Assembly: GCA_000158155.1 (NCBI GenBank)
Contig: DS999405.1
Location: forward strand, 1,415,738-1,479,737
Source: a gamma proteobacterium NOR5-3
GTDB lineage: Bacteria; Pseudomonadota; Gammaproteobacteria; Pseudomonadales; Halieaceae
Direction of reading: 5' to 3'
Length of the DNA stretch: 64,000 bases
The notes under the pieces are model-generated. The model made no database searches, was not told where the DNA came from, and worked only from the letters and a program-made list of their open reading frames with translations. The position numbers and the translations under genes are program-made. Below are positions 36,464-46,094 of the stretch, in pieces (position 1 is the first letter of the stretch; each line of letters starts with the position of its first letter).

Positions 36464-39400
36464 TCAGTCGAGCACGACTTCGAGCAACTTCCCAAGAGAT
36501 ACAAAGTGAATCCAACAACACACTCGATCACAACCTGTCGTCCGCTTAATACCTTCCGCGTAGGCCTCTAACTGTCCGGAATACCTTAGTGCGGCCTCCT
36601 CTGGAACTCCCCAAACACCCGTTTTGTGATCGATCAAAATACGTTGGCTGCCTGACTCAAGCAGCATGTCTATAAACCCTCGGATCTGCTGCCCTTCTGC
36701 GTTTCTGTAGACTATGGGCACCTCGCCTCCCGCTGCTGTTGGAGAGAACGCTTTGTTCACGCAGTCGAAAAAACCATCCAGATAGTCATCAAGGCTCTTC
36801 ACGTCGATATTCTTCGCGATATCAAACTCATCTAATATCCGTGATTTGGAATCTTGACCGAAAAGCCGCGCCGCGATTGCTGCGTGGACTGCGGACCCGA
36901 GCGTTAGTGCATCAACATTTCCTTTGACTCCAAGCGACGCTCCAATCTCCAAAACGCGCCCAGCACGAGCGGTAACGATGGGCATCATTGACGACGGGGT
37001 TTTTCCAAGCGGCAGAAGATCCAATTTTTGTGGTTTTTTTATTGCTAAAGCGTAATAGCCCGGAGCAGGTGGAGGCGCATCACCGGGCGCCAAATTTCGC
37101 ACGCGAGTAGGAATAGAGATTCCATTGGGTAGCTGCAACTGGCCGCTAGTTGGAACAAACCAATGGGCATTCAACAGACCCATCCAGGGACCTGTCTCTA
37201 CATTTTCTGGAAGCGCTAATATGAGGGTGTCCCTCGCTCTCGTAAGCGACACATAAAGTAGACGCAAACCCTCATCCTCCTCTTTTATAAGAGCTTTGGT
37301 GCCTTCAGTGCCCCTGACGATCTCCTCGAGCACTCTCACGCCGGCCTCATTACTGCCATTAAAACGAGGCCAATAACGCAGTGTTCGCCCCGCCAGGGGA
37401 TCATCTAGCCGTACCGCCTTATTTGAGGACTGCACAGTGAGCCCAAACAATCTTGGCTTGAGCTTGGCATTCAGGTTCATCGCAATCACCACCGGCCACT
37501 CGAGCCCCTTTGCCCCGTGATGCGTCATCACACGAACGGCAGCATTGCCACCGACAGCCTGCGTATCCCTCTCATCACCAGCAAGGGTCTGTAGCCACAA
37601 AATCAACCCTGGCGTCGTTGCAGGCTCATGACTTGCGGAGCACTGTTCGATGTAGTCGTGTGCATGCTTCATCAATGCATCAACATTGTCATATCGCTGC
37701 TGTCTTGCCGCCGGATTTGGACCCCAAGTCTCAATAGTCTCCAGGACATTGCCGGCATGAATAGCAAGATCCAAAGCTTCAACTGGCGTCAGGTAAATAA
37801 GACGAGACTTAACACGATCGAGCCCCACCAACGGGCTATTTTTATAGCCGTACCCCCAGTCATTAGGAGTCTTATTTTCGGCAAGGTAGTCGATCCTTTC
37901 TGCCAACCAGGCATCAGGGCTCAGGCTCCCGGATAAGCTGATTATCTCAGCGGTTGCCAATGAGTCTTCCTGACTTACCAAGCGGCGAAGGCATGCGAGT
38001 GTCAGCACTGCCTCTGGCGTTGCCAGAAGGCCGGCGCGTTTATACGCTGCTGGAATACCCCGTTGAGACAGCGCCATAGCCATATCAGCCAAATCAGCGT
38101 TCGTCTTGCACAGAACAGCGACGTCAGCAGGAAGCAACGACCGTAGCTGCTTTGTTTCCTTATCAACAACCTCTCGTCCTTCGCTGAGCAGTTGACTGAT
38201 CCCTTCCGCCACGGCGGCGTAATGATCAACTTTCTTACCCTTGGCAAGCTGCCAGCTCTCAACGGCGGGCGCGGTAGACAGCTGACTCAACGCGGGTGCC
38301 AGCTCAACCTGGTGTGCGGGTAGTTTATGGGCGAAGGCTGGCACAAAGAGCGCGTTGGTATAATTCACCAGCGCTGGCTGCGATCGGTACGACTTATCCA
38401 GCACCGTCGGCTCATTCCCCCCTGTAGTGACTCCATCAATAACTGCCTGCATCAATGCGGGATCGGCGCCCCTAAAACCGTAGACAGACTGCTTGAGATC
38501 ACCAACCCAGATAACGTTATCGGCCAGCTCAGACAGCCTTGTAAACAACGCGAGCTGAATCGGACTGGTATCCTGAAACTCGTCAACCAGCAGCAATTCC
38601 AACTCCTCCCTAAGCACCCCAGCAACGGCCGGCACAGCGAGGAGTGCATACAACTGCTGCTCTTGGTCAATAAAGTCCACCAAACCCTTTGACTGCTTTA
38701 TGTTTTGGTAATGCTCCAGCGTATCTGCAGCAATGAGAAACAATTCTCGAGAAAATTCCTCAAGCTCCGCACACAGGTCCGGGTGTTCACCGAAACGAGC
38801 AGCGATATCAGCAACCGGCTGCGCAGCGTCCAAAGACGCTTTCGCAGGCTTGGCTTTCGCCAGGGATACCCAATCTGGCCACGTCAGTTGGTCATTGATC
38901 AATGCCGCACGACACTGCTCCAGCTTGGCAACATACTTTTGGGTGGTACCTGTTTTGTCGTTGCCCGCAGCAATCTGTGCGATCGCCTGATGAAGAGCCG
39001 CAAGCAGCGCCGCATCAAGATCTAAGGATGCTGGCTTAGGGAAGTAGGCCAGCAACGACGCGATATCGGACGCATCTTCCTGTCGCAAAAAAGCAGCGGA
39101 CATATTGTTTGCACGGGCCGCATCAGCAATATTTTTTACGTGGGTCCGCCAAAGCAGCGCTTTGGTCCGTATATCGATTGCACCGACACGACGGGCCAGG
39201 GCATTCATCCTGTCTACCAGACTTGCCCGCGTTGCAAGCGCATGCTCCATGGCGCGGTTGAATAGCAACGCTGCTTGCGTCTCCTCGAGCGTCCGCTGCT
39301 CCGGTGGCAGTCCAGCCTCAAAGGCGAAGCGCTTAAGGAGCACTCCACAGACGCTGTTCACCGTGCCTATTAGCGCTTGCTCGACCTCTGTGGCGACTGT

Positions 39401-39607
39401 GTGGTGCCCACCTTTGATCAGGCTTCCTCTTACTCGCTCTTTGAGCTCTCCCGCTGCCAAACGGGTGAAGGTCGTCGCAACCACGCCTTCAGGACGAATT
39501 GTCCCCGACGCGAGCAAGTCACGCAGTTTTCCAGTCAGCGTATACGTTTTGCCCGAGCCAGCGCCGGCGCTGATAACTTGAATATCACTCACGATCCATC
39601 GCCCCAC
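36464..39607 (-). CDS. UvrD/RecB-type helicase-nuclease (AddA-like)
   Basis: Up to 1047 residues; GTG codons at 39607 and 39592 are both possible starts. All superfamily 1 motifs are visible: Walker A SAGAGSGKTYTLT (~13-25), Walker B LLVDEFQDTSP (~337), VGDLKQSVYGFRGADP, DKSYRSQPALVNY, THHGAKGLEWPVVIA (~677) and LLYVSLTRARDTLI (~795). A C-terminal PD-(D/E)XK nuclease has GFIDMLLES and ILIDHKTGVWG. This is the layout of AddA and RecB. It overlaps the AddB-like gene by 19 bases and is probably its partner. The island setting suggests foreign-DNA degradation rather than the cell's own recombination enzyme. Confidence 0.85.
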   Translation of the reverse strand: MGRWIVSDIQVISAGAGSGKTYTLTGKLRDLLASGTIRPEGVVATTFTRLAAGELKERVRGSLIKGGHHTVATEVEQALIGTVNSVCGVLLKRFAFEAGLPPEQRTLEETQAALLFNRAMEHALATRASLVDRMNALARRVGAIDIRTKALLWRTHVKNIADAARANNMSAAFLRQEDASDIASLLAYFPKPASLDLDAALLAALHQAIAQIAAGNDKTGTTQKYVAKLEQCRAALINDQLTWPDWVSLAKAKPAKASLDAAQPVADIAARFGEHPDLCAELEEFSRELFLIAADTLEHYQNIKQSKGLVDFIDQEQQLYALLAVPAVAGVLREELELLLVDEFQDTSPIQLALFTRLSELADNVIWVGDLKQSVYGFRGADPALMQAVIDGVTTGGNEPTVLDKSYRSQPALVNYTNALFVPAFAHKLPAHQVELAPALSQLSTAPAVESWQLAKGKKVDHYAAVAEGISQLLSEGREVVDKETKQLRSLLPADVAVLCKTNADLADMAMALSQRGIPAAYKRAGLLATPEAVLTLACLRRLVSQEDSLATAEIISLSGSLSPDAWLAERIDYLAENKTPNDWGYGYKNSPLVGLDRVKSRLIYLTPVEALDLAIHAGNVLETIETWGPNPAARQQRYDNVDALMKHAHDYIEQCSASHEPATTPGLILWLQTLAGDERDTQAVGGNAAVRVMTHHGAKGLEWPVVIAMNLNAKLKPRLFGLTVQSSNKAVRLDDPLAGRTLRYWPRFNGSNEAGVRVLEEIVRGTEGTKALIKEEDEGLRLLYVSLTRARDTLILALPENVETGPWMGLLNAHWFVPTSGQLQLPNGISIPTRVRNLAPGDAPPPAPGYYALAIKKPQKLDLLPLGKTPSSMMPIVTARAGRVLEIGASLGVKGNVDALTLGSAVHAAIAARLFGQDSKSRILDEFDIAKNIDVKSLDDYLDGFFDCVNKAFSPTAAGGEVPIVYRNAEGQQIRGFIDMLLESGSQRILIDHKTGVWGVPEEAALRYSGQLEAYAEGIKRTTGCDRVCCWIHFVSLGKLLEVVLD

Positions 39608-42306
39608 CCCATAATGAAACGATAATCATTAAATGTGTCGGCCGTCTCCGGCAGAATAAGACCCATGCTCCCCGGCTGAGACTCATCATCTGCTTCAGTC
39701 CCAGTCATAGTGACCTCAATCCGTCCTTCATCAAACTGCGTTCGTCGCCATTGCCAGGTATGCTCGAAGGCTCTCCAAAAGCCAGCCACATCGACACCGT
39801 CTGGCGGGTCTAGGCGTTCGCCGTTTGGTAAAAGCTCATGACCAAAATTCAAAAAGTGGGCCTCACTTGCAATGAAGTAGCTCAGTGCCGGGTACCCTCC
39901 TGGCGCATCACCGCGAAGCAAGTGCGCGTAGACCGCGAGCTGAAGGTACTCCCCCTCTTGCAGCGAAGCCCTTCGATAGTTACGCCCGCCCCACTTCACG
40001 TCAATAACGAGTACTTGTCCGCTTTCTTTCTTAGCGACTAGATCAATAGTTCCCTTCAGGTACCCACCACAAAATTCACCGGTTTCTGACACTTCGCTTG
40101 CGACATGGGTAAAACCGCCATTTTTAAGCTGCTCAACCACTGTCAAGAGGGCACGTTGCGCACCGCTCTGAAAAGCTTGCGACTCAGCTAGCCTACCTGG
40201 CTCCAAAAGCACCGCTCCTTCCTTCTTCATTAGTGCTGGAAGTCGTAATGCTGCCCATGTTGCAACGGCTCCAGACTCAACCTCCTGAGGGTTTTTATGT
40301 TCGTTAAAAAATTGTTCAAAAAAGTGATGGACGAGATTCCCTTTCAGTAGCGCACCATCACTCATCTCAAACAAGACACTCGGCTTTATGCGAGCGTGAT
40401 AGCGAAGTAACCACTGGTAGGGGCTATTAATAAACGCGTCAAAGCTGGAGAAGGACTCTTGAACGCGGCCGGGTAAGCGCGCCACTGCTGGAATGTGCAA
40501 CCAGCGCTCTAGCCTCGGCAACGGCCGGCAATCGGCCGATACACTGTCTATCCCAAGCTTCGAAAGCACCTCTGGATCATCTGCATGGTAAGACGGGATA
40601 CCTTTGCCGATGCCAAAAACAAGATCCAGCAAAGGATGATGGCGATCGCCATCACCGTGGACCACAATGTCGCATCGCTCTCTTACCGACAGTAAGGGCC
40701 GGAGCCACGCGTTACTCAACCAAGCGAGCTGACTACGTTCGGTTTGCAGAAGCACTCCAGATGCCTCCAGTACCTCACTCTCGTGTCGGTACCAGGGCCA
40801 CCGTGTTATCGAATCAACCGCCTCTGCATCCCACCAAACGAGCTTGTCGACCGGATTCGTGAGAGCACCTGTATGCGTTGCTCGCTGGGGCCTCATCTGA
40901 CCCGCGGCTACTTGCGCCTCCCTGTCGACAAGGTTGGTACCCTGCCCTCTGATATCCTCGATGAGTCTCAGGACATGATCGCGCGTCAGAATGCTCCGCC
41001 CCGCATCAGCAAGACGCTCGACGGCTTTCACGAGCTCCTCGCATTGGTTGAGTGCCACATCAAAAAGTGGTGTGACGTCTTCTGGCTCACCACCGCGTTC
41101 TTTCGCCAACCAGGTCGACAAAGCCTTTGCTCGCTCTACAATGACAATGCCGCTTACACCTTCGATCGGATTGTGCCTATTCGGCGCCAACCAAAATTGA
41201 ATGTCACGTCTAATCCCAGCGTGCTCTTCCTCAGGCTTCTCAGACAAAAACTTTGCTATCGCTTCCTGCCACGACGGTCCATCGATGCCAGGTTTAGACG
41301 CCATCGTTTCGGCAAGCGCAAGGCGCAACTGAACCGGCAACGGTGCCATCTCTATAGTAAGAAATTGAAGCATGACTGTGGGCCGCAGTGGATCCCAGAC
41401 CAACTCACAGACTAAGGGCAATAACTGCAAAACAGGCCGCCAAGAAGAGCCGGTTGAAAAACCCAGTCGGGGAGCGTTGATTGATTCCAAGGCGTCATCG
41501 AGTACATCGCCCCGTGATTCCGCGAGTACAGCGAACGATCCCTCACCGATGGTGGTCGCTGTGGAACCGATCATAGCGGCCACCAGTTTTGCTGAACTAC
41601 GCGTATTGTTTGCCTCAATAAGGCGCAGACTCCCGTCACCCTGTAAATCTATCGTGCCTACAGTTCCTTCGATAAGATGCGTCTGCAAGGCATACAAGTC
41701 GCTACCTGGCTTCGCGATGGGCGTCTTTATTGCGATTGCGCGAGATGAGGAATTGTCGACACCTAACTGTCGAAAAAGCTGCTGCCAAAGATGAGAGAAA
41801 CCATCCCAATCATCGAGTAAAACCACAGAACCAACAGGTATTGTGGTGTCGCGCAATAGACTTATGACCCGTTGCAGACGCTCTCCTCGGGACGGGGCAA
41901 CAACACCTCTCGCCTTAGCTTCGATAGCAGCCATCGACTGCAAGCGGGACGGTACTCCGCCTTCAAACACTCCATTCCATCCTGCTTCGTACCATTGATC
42001 ACGCCAGGACAACAGCGTCTTTGCTACTGAAAATGGATCAGCCTCATAAGATTTCGCGTAGAAATCGTCAGTAGTTTTCATCGATTCAATGCAAGCGAGG
42101 TACGACACCAGCCTAGTGGTAAACGACGACTGATCCACATTTAAACCTAAGAGCATCTCGAGCAGCGACAGCAAACCCGACAAGTCGACAGTCACCTCTC
42201 CAATCTTGTTGACAGACTGAGGTTCCGCAGGAGGTGACAGGCCAACATTGATATGCACAGGCACTAAGGGCACGCTAAATTCACTTGAAATGACGGTTAC
42301 TCCCAT
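39589..42306 (-). CDS. AddB-like PD-(D/E)XK nuclease / inactive helicase partner
   Basis: A 905-residue protein. The first ~550 residues are helicase-like without a usable Walker A, as in AddB-type subunits. The C-terminal third is a RecB-family nuclease: ALLKGNLVHHFFEQFF near 625, GTIDLVAKKESGQVLVIDVKWGG near 745 with the Asp and D-x-K, then EGEYLQLAVYAHLL. The four Cys of an AddB iron-sulfur cluster are not evident. The ATG has only a weak ribosome site. Its end overlaps the AddA-like gene, so both subunits are translated together. Confidence 0.78.
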   Translation of the reverse strand: MGVTVISSEFSVPLVPVHINVGLSPPAEPQSVNKIGEVTVDLSGLLSLLEMLLGLNVDQSSFTTRLVSYLACIESMKTTDDFYAKSYEADPFSVAKTLLSWRDQWYEAGWNGVFEGGVPSRLQSMAAIEAKARGVVAPSRGERLQRVISLLRDTTIPVGSVVLLDDWDGFSHLWQQLFRQLGVDNSSSRAIAIKTPIAKPGSDLYALQTHLIEGTVGTIDLQGDGSLRLIEANNTRSSAKLVAAMIGSTATTIGEGSFAVLAESRGDVLDDALESINAPRLGFSTGSSWRPVLQLLPLVCELVWDPLRPTVMLQFLTIEMAPLPVQLRLALAETMASKPGIDGPSWQEAIAKFLSEKPEEEHAGIRRDIQFWLAPNRHNPIEGVSGIVIVERAKALSTWLAKERGGEPEDVTPLFDVALNQCEELVKAVERLADAGRSILTRDHVLRLIEDIRGQGTNLVDREAQVAAGQMRPQRATHTGALTNPVDKLVWWDAEAVDSITRWPWYRHESEVLEASGVLLQTERSQLAWLSNAWLRPLLSVRERCDIVVHGDGDRHHPLLDLVFGIGKGIPSYHADDPEVLSKLGIDSVSADCRPLPRLERWLHIPAVARLPGRVQESFSSFDAFINSPYQWLLRYHARIKPSVLFEMSDGALLKGNLVHHFFEQFFNEHKNPQEVESGAVATWAALRLPALMKKEGAVLLEPGRLAESQAFQSGAQRALLTVVEQLKNGGFTHVASEVSETGEFCGGYLKGTIDLVAKKESGQVLVIDVKWGGRNYRRASLQEGEYLQLAVYAHLLRGDAPGGYPALSYFIASEAHFLNFGHELLPNGERLDPPDGVDVAGFWRAFEHTWQWRRTQFDEGRIEVTMTGTEADDESQPGSMGLILPETADTFNDYRFIMGWGDGS

Positions 42307-42622
42307 GCGGGTGCGAAGCAGCTAAAAAAAAACTAAATCCGATTGGATAAAACTACATGACGTAACGAGGGGCCGCCGTTTCGAGGAACACCTCATATCA
42401 TCCACCGTAGCGTATCAAGGAAAGCCGCCCAGAGCTCTCGGCCAAAAGGCAGCAGGACGCGCCAAGTATATTTCGCCGCCTACCATCAGCTTGATTCGGA
42501 CACACAAACGCAGGGCCTTAATGCCGTAAACGGCGCTGTCCGTACACACCTTAAGCAGAGTGGGCATATTTCGGGCCGTCAAGGCGCATCTAACATTCCA
42601 CGGAGGATGGCATACGACCCCG
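42307..42622. other. 316-bp gap, no convincing gene
   Basis: A 104-aa minus-strand frame (42415-42729) crosses this gap but has ordinary shadow composition and clashes with the better supported 49-aa frame. Probably promoter and leader of the addBA-like operon. Confidence 0.4.
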
Positions 42623-42772
42623 CTATTCGTCACTGAGCCACTTACACTCCTGCGTATCGGTGTGTTCTTGTCCGCCAAACGAGTCCAGCTGTCGACCAAG
42701 CTTGATGATCGATTGCCACTCTTCTCCATGTGCTTTCACGCAGAGAAGACCCCAAGCTTTTTTACTAATCAT
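42623..42772 (-). pseudogene. Truncated relative of the 69-aa island protein
   Basis: A 49-codon frame starting at 42772. It contains EEWQSIIKLGRQLDSFGGQE and ends WLSDE at a TAG, just where relatives continue LSDEWQSLA. It appears to be cut by an early stop codon. It might still be a short functional protein. Confidence 0.5.
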
Positions 42773-42983
42773 CAGGGTGCATTCCCAGCTCTTGCTCCGA
42801 AAGTATGACTTTAAAAATTTATCATCAATTCAAATAGCGTCAAGCACTAAAACATCAGGCGGCTAAGAGAAGAGAAATGCCCCGCAAGCATCTACCAACC
42901 GAGCCCTCGTGATATCGAGAGAATTTGATTAAGGCGCGACTCTGGGCCACATTATTCTAGTTTAGGCAACTGGGATTCTCAGC

Positions 42984-43136
42984 ATGCAACCTACCGACGA
43001 CGCGGCCGTAGATATTGATGCAGTCTTGCTACGAGACATTGCAACGCTTGAGGAAATGATGAAAAGCCGTCTAGACCTACACCAAGAGCCAAAGGTACCG
43101 ACAGTAACGCTAATGGCTTTTTTGAAAAGCTGCTGA
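42984..43136 (+). CDS. Possible 50-aa protein
   Basis: A short frame reading MQPTDDAAVDIDAVLLRDIA, then a helix (TLEEMMKSRLDLHQEPKVP) and ending FLKSC. GGGA lies nine bases upstream. It is one of few plus-strand frames in the island, and its composition is protein-like. Unknown; may be a gene relic. Confidence 0.35.
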   Translation: MQPTDDAAVDIDAVLLRDIATLEEMMKSRLDLHQEPKVPTVTLMAFLKSC

Positions 43137-43448
43137 CGTTTTGATTGTCAACGGCCCCCGGCCAAGCACCAGGGCTGCATTAACGTCGTGGTATCGAGTC
43201 AAGTGGGAAAAATCGATATAACGCTACGCCGCCTAAGGGGCATGCTCAAGCCCATCGGATACTTCAACATACTTGAAGTCGATAGGCGCATTGCCGATGC
43301 GCTTAACGAGCTGCCCGATAACGAAAAGTTCAGGAGGACCCATCGTTCATACTACTCTGCAGAGCGCAATGACCACGGTTCAGAGTCGACGGCAGCGGAA
43401 TTAAGGAACGGACTCTTTAGTCTCAGCCTAGAAAATACAAAACAGCAA
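43137..43448. other. 312-bp stretch between small frame and 280-aa gene
   Basis: A plus-strand frame (43188-43556) reads through here but overlaps the end of the 280-aa gene by more than 100 bases and has no ribosome site. It is not called. No repeat or terminator was seen. Confidence 0.4.
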
Positions 43449-44291
43449 CTACAGAGCATCGTCGTCAAACGCGCCCGCGATCTCTACTCCAGCTGCGGAA
43501 AGTCTTGCGTAAACGTCATCACCAAAGTGCCAACCTCTGGGCATTTTTGTCCTTAACCCCAGTTCAATATCAATCTTTCTTGCCTCAACCGGCAATATGT
43601 TCGCAATCTTTAAGTTTTCGCGCACTATCTCTGCCATCTCTTTCGGATGTTTTTTATCGACCGCCATTTTAATGAGTTCGTTGTGTAAGCAGATACAGGG
43701 GACAAGGTGCTCTCGATAATTATTTGTTGTGGTCTTTCGATTAACCGATATCACCGCGTCATGCGCATCAGACTCAAGCAGGGTTCGCGCCATGTTTAAG
43801 AGCGCCTGATCTTTATTTTCAATTGCATAGACATATCTACCAACAATCAGGTCAGGTGAATACGTTAAATCAAAAAGCTTTTTCCCTACCACCCGCTCGG
43901 CCGAATCTGCCAACCGCTCTGCAGGAGCGTCCTTCAGCGCGGTGTAGATACGCTCAAAGACATCCATCGAGAAGTCACCAAAATGCGGATTACGCTGATC
44001 TCTTGATAAGCTTATGCCTGCTTCTTCTATCAACTCCACGACCTTTGGCCATATCTCAAGCCTAAAACTATTGTGAATGGCAACACAAATCTGCGGCTTG
44101 CCGCTTGTATTCGCAACGACCTCAAGACGCTTGACTCCTTTCTTAGGTACATTCACATAAGCTAACGTGCCATTTCTGCCTCTTTGAGAATCGTCATAAC
44201 AGACGACTAGCTCTAGCTTTCGCTGTATCGCGTCGCCGATCTGTCGAATTTGAGCTTGACGCTCAGATAAAGTGTTTCGACTTGACGTCAA
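43449..44291 (-). CDS. Unknown 280-aa island protein
   Basis: Opened by TTG with CGGAG eight bases upstream. Mixed alpha/beta protein: LELVVCYDDSQRGRNGTLAY near the N-terminus, KPQICVAIHNSFRLEIW centrally and the C-terminal PRGWHFGDDVYARLSAAGVEI. No known motif is recognised. It is the first minus-strand gene of the island seen from the tRNA side, divergent from the PD-(D/E)XK gene, so the two may share a control region. Confidence 0.55.
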   Translation of the reverse strand: MTSSRNTLSERQAQIRQIGDAIQRKLELVVCYDDSQRGRNGTLAYVNVPKKGVKRLEVVANTSGKPQICVAIHNSFRLEIWPKVVELIEEAGISLSRDQRNPHFGDFSMDVFERIYTALKDAPAERLADSAERVVGKKLFDLTYSPDLIVGRYVYAIENKDQALLNMARTLLESDAHDAVISVNRKTTTNNYREHLVPCICLHNELIKMAVDKKHPKEMAEIVRENLKIANILPVEARKIDIELGLRTKMPRGWHFGDDVYARLSAAGVEIAGAFDDDAL

Positions 44292-44591
44292 TTTTCTATC
44301 TCCGCTTGTTTCTGAGGTAACGAAAGGTACGTCGCAAAAAAATCGAATCCGTACACGTAATGCAAGCCGGGTCTGACAACGTCACCATCAGCAAAATAGG
44401 TGCGCCTTAGAGGTGCAACATACATGAACGATTATCGGCGGGTAAAGATCCAATCCTCGGGAGGTTATAGACATAAAAGCGTCCCCTAGTTCGTATTACA
44501 CAAATTGCGTTGAGGGGATATAAACTAGATAGAAACGTTTCAACTCAGATTGCCCGCATTAACTTGAGCACCGCGCGCGAGAGGCACCGAC
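44292..44591. promoter_or_regulatory. Divergent control region in island (300 bp)
   Basis: Separates the minus-strand 280-aa gene from the plus-strand PD-(D/E)XK gene, so it must carry promoters for both. It is A/T-rich near 44510-44550. A specific -35/-10 pair could not be fixed by eye. Confidence 0.4.
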
Positions 44592-45776
44592 ATGCACAAT
44601 TCAGCTTATGCAACACCCTTAATCATTTCACACAATGATGACGCACTGCCTCTCGCACCAATGACAATGTCAGCAACCAGTGAATCAACTTATAACGAGC
44701 AGTTCCTTCAGGAACTCATGTATCGAAACCCGTCATGCCTACCCATCAACGAAATTGATGGGAGCTACTCCCCCCTGATACCCGTATGCATGGAACTACA
44801 AACCCCTGCTGGCCCTCTGGATATTCTGTATGTAACGCCGTCAGGGAAGCTAGCTATTGTTGAGGCAAAACTTTGGAGAAACCCAGAGGCGCGCCGCAAA
44901 GTTATCGGACAGATTCTTGATTACGCGAAAGAGCTGTCAAAGTGGTCGTATGAAGATTTGCAGCGTGAGGTTTCTAAAGCCACAGGCACGAAAGGTAACC
45001 AGCTGTACAACCTGGTTGCCGCACAGTACCCGGATACCGTGGAACGTGAGTTCTGCGATGCGGTCTCTCGCTCTTTATCCATCGGACAGTTCTTACTAGT
45101 CATCGCAGGTGACGGTATTCGCGAGGGCGCCGGCGCTATCGCCAACTTTATCGAACGATCCGGCAACCTCGCGTTTACCTTTGGCATGGTCGAACTAGCC
45201 ATCTATCAACACCCCAACGCCCGATGCCAGGTTCAACCTCGCGTTCTGGCTAAAACAGCGGTCATAAAGAGAACGATCGTAACTATCGAAGACGGCGCGA
45301 TTCGGCTCGCCGACGACGAACCGAGCTCGCTTGAGGCTCATGAGGACAGCGCATCAGCACAGCGATCACTATACTCGAACTTCTGGAGTGACTTTAACGC
45401 GTCGCTGCAACTCGATGACACCAGTCAGCCGATAGGAACGGCGGCAAAAGCACAAAATTATTATTTGTATATGCCTCCGGATAAAAACCAAGCGTGGTTA
45501 TCTGCTTACTTTCAGGGTAGCCAGGGAAAAATAGGGGTTTACCTTCGCTTCGCGCGGAACGGATTTGGGGATGTGGCCTACCCGGCCCTTTTGGCCGAAA
45601 AAGATCAGATCGAAAAAGAGCTTGGAGCGCCCGTTGAATGGCGATCTAAGGATGGCCAGCATAGCGTCGTTCTTGCAATGCCCCTAGAAGACCCGACATC
45701 TGAAAGTAACCTACCCATTGCAAAGGCGTTCTTTGCCGATACGCTAAATAAATTTTGTGAACGCATTTCGGCATAG
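44592..45776 (+). CDS. PD-(D/E)XK nuclease-family protein, DUF4268-like C-terminus
   Basis: A 394-residue protein with a GAGAGG site seven bases before the ATG. The nuclease core is near residues 75-105: GPLDILYVTPSGKLAIVEAKLW, giving the Asp and E-x-K, followed by the helix RRKVIGQILDYAKEL. The C-terminal ~110 residues (QAWLSAYFQGSQGKIGVYLRF to APVEWRSKDG) resemble DUF4268. Such proteins are common in mobile elements and defence islands, and many have no proven cutting activity. It is the only well supported complete plus-strand gene inside the island. Confidence 0.72.
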   Translation: MHNSAYATPLIISHNDDALPLAPMTMSATSESTYNEQFLQELMYRNPSCLPINEIDGSYSPLIPVCMELQTPAGPLDILYVTPSGKLAIVEAKLWRNPEARRKVIGQILDYAKELSKWSYEDLQREVSKATGTKGNQLYNLVAAQYPDTVEREFCDAVSRSLSIGQFLLVIAGDGIREGAGAIANFIERSGNLAFTFGMVELAIYQHPNARCQVQPRVLAKTAVIKRTIVTIEDGAIRLADDEPSSLEAHEDSASAQRSLYSNFWSDFNASLQLDDTSQPIGTAAKAQNYYLYMPPDKNQAWLSAYFQGSQGKIGVYLRFARNGFGDVAYPALLAEKDQIEKELGAPVEWRSKDGQHSVVLAMPLEDPTSESNLPIAKAFFADTLNKFCERISA

Positions 45777-45801
45777 GCTGGTAGCCATAGCTGAGGGCTA
45801 A

Positions 45802-46005
45802 CGCATCGTAGAGGCTTACAGACAACAGTGCGGAAAATCGGGCTACGTGTTCGAGTATCGGGGCAAACGCCTCGGTACGCTGCGTACATCCGCCTAGCGC
45901 CGTGCATGGACACGTTCAGGACTACCGGAGGATCCGATGGTCATGAAGGGCGTTCATAACCTGCGTCACACCTGTGGCCGCAGGCTGCGCGCAGCAGATA
46001 TATGA
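45802..46005 (+). pseudogene. Tyrosine integrase relic (C-terminal fragment)
   Basis: The frame reads YVFEYRGKRLGTLRTSA, then an in-frame TAG, then MKGVHNLRHTCGRRLRAADI and a stop. VHNLRHTCGRRLRAA is the H-x-x-R box of phage-type integrases. The N-terminal parts and the catalytic Tyr are missing. It lies ~195 bases from the tRNA-Arg end, the normal place for the island's integrase. Confidence 0.75.
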
Positions 46006-46019
46006 GTAGAGTGGGTAAG

Positions 46020-46094
46020 GGCACGATTGGCTCAAACAGCCTTTGGGCTGTTTTCGGGGCTGCGCCCCGCCGTCGCTACGCTCCTGCGCCCAAA
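46020..46094 (+). repeat. Right copy of 75-bp direct repeat with two hairpins
   Basis: Matches 22071-22145 with two mismatches. It begins with the ggcacgatt part of the tRNA-derived attachment site, but the preceding acceptor sequence is missing. A further shared block follows at 46098-46127. Recombination between the copies would remove most of the island. Confidence 0.8.

Noticed and set aside
42415-42729. 104-aa minus-strand frame
   Set aside because: It overlaps, in another frame, the 49-aa sequence that has real relatives in the island.
43188-43556. 122-aa plus-strand frame
   Set aside because: It overlaps the 280-aa gene end by about 108 bases and has no ribosome site. The composition is plausible but not enough for a call.
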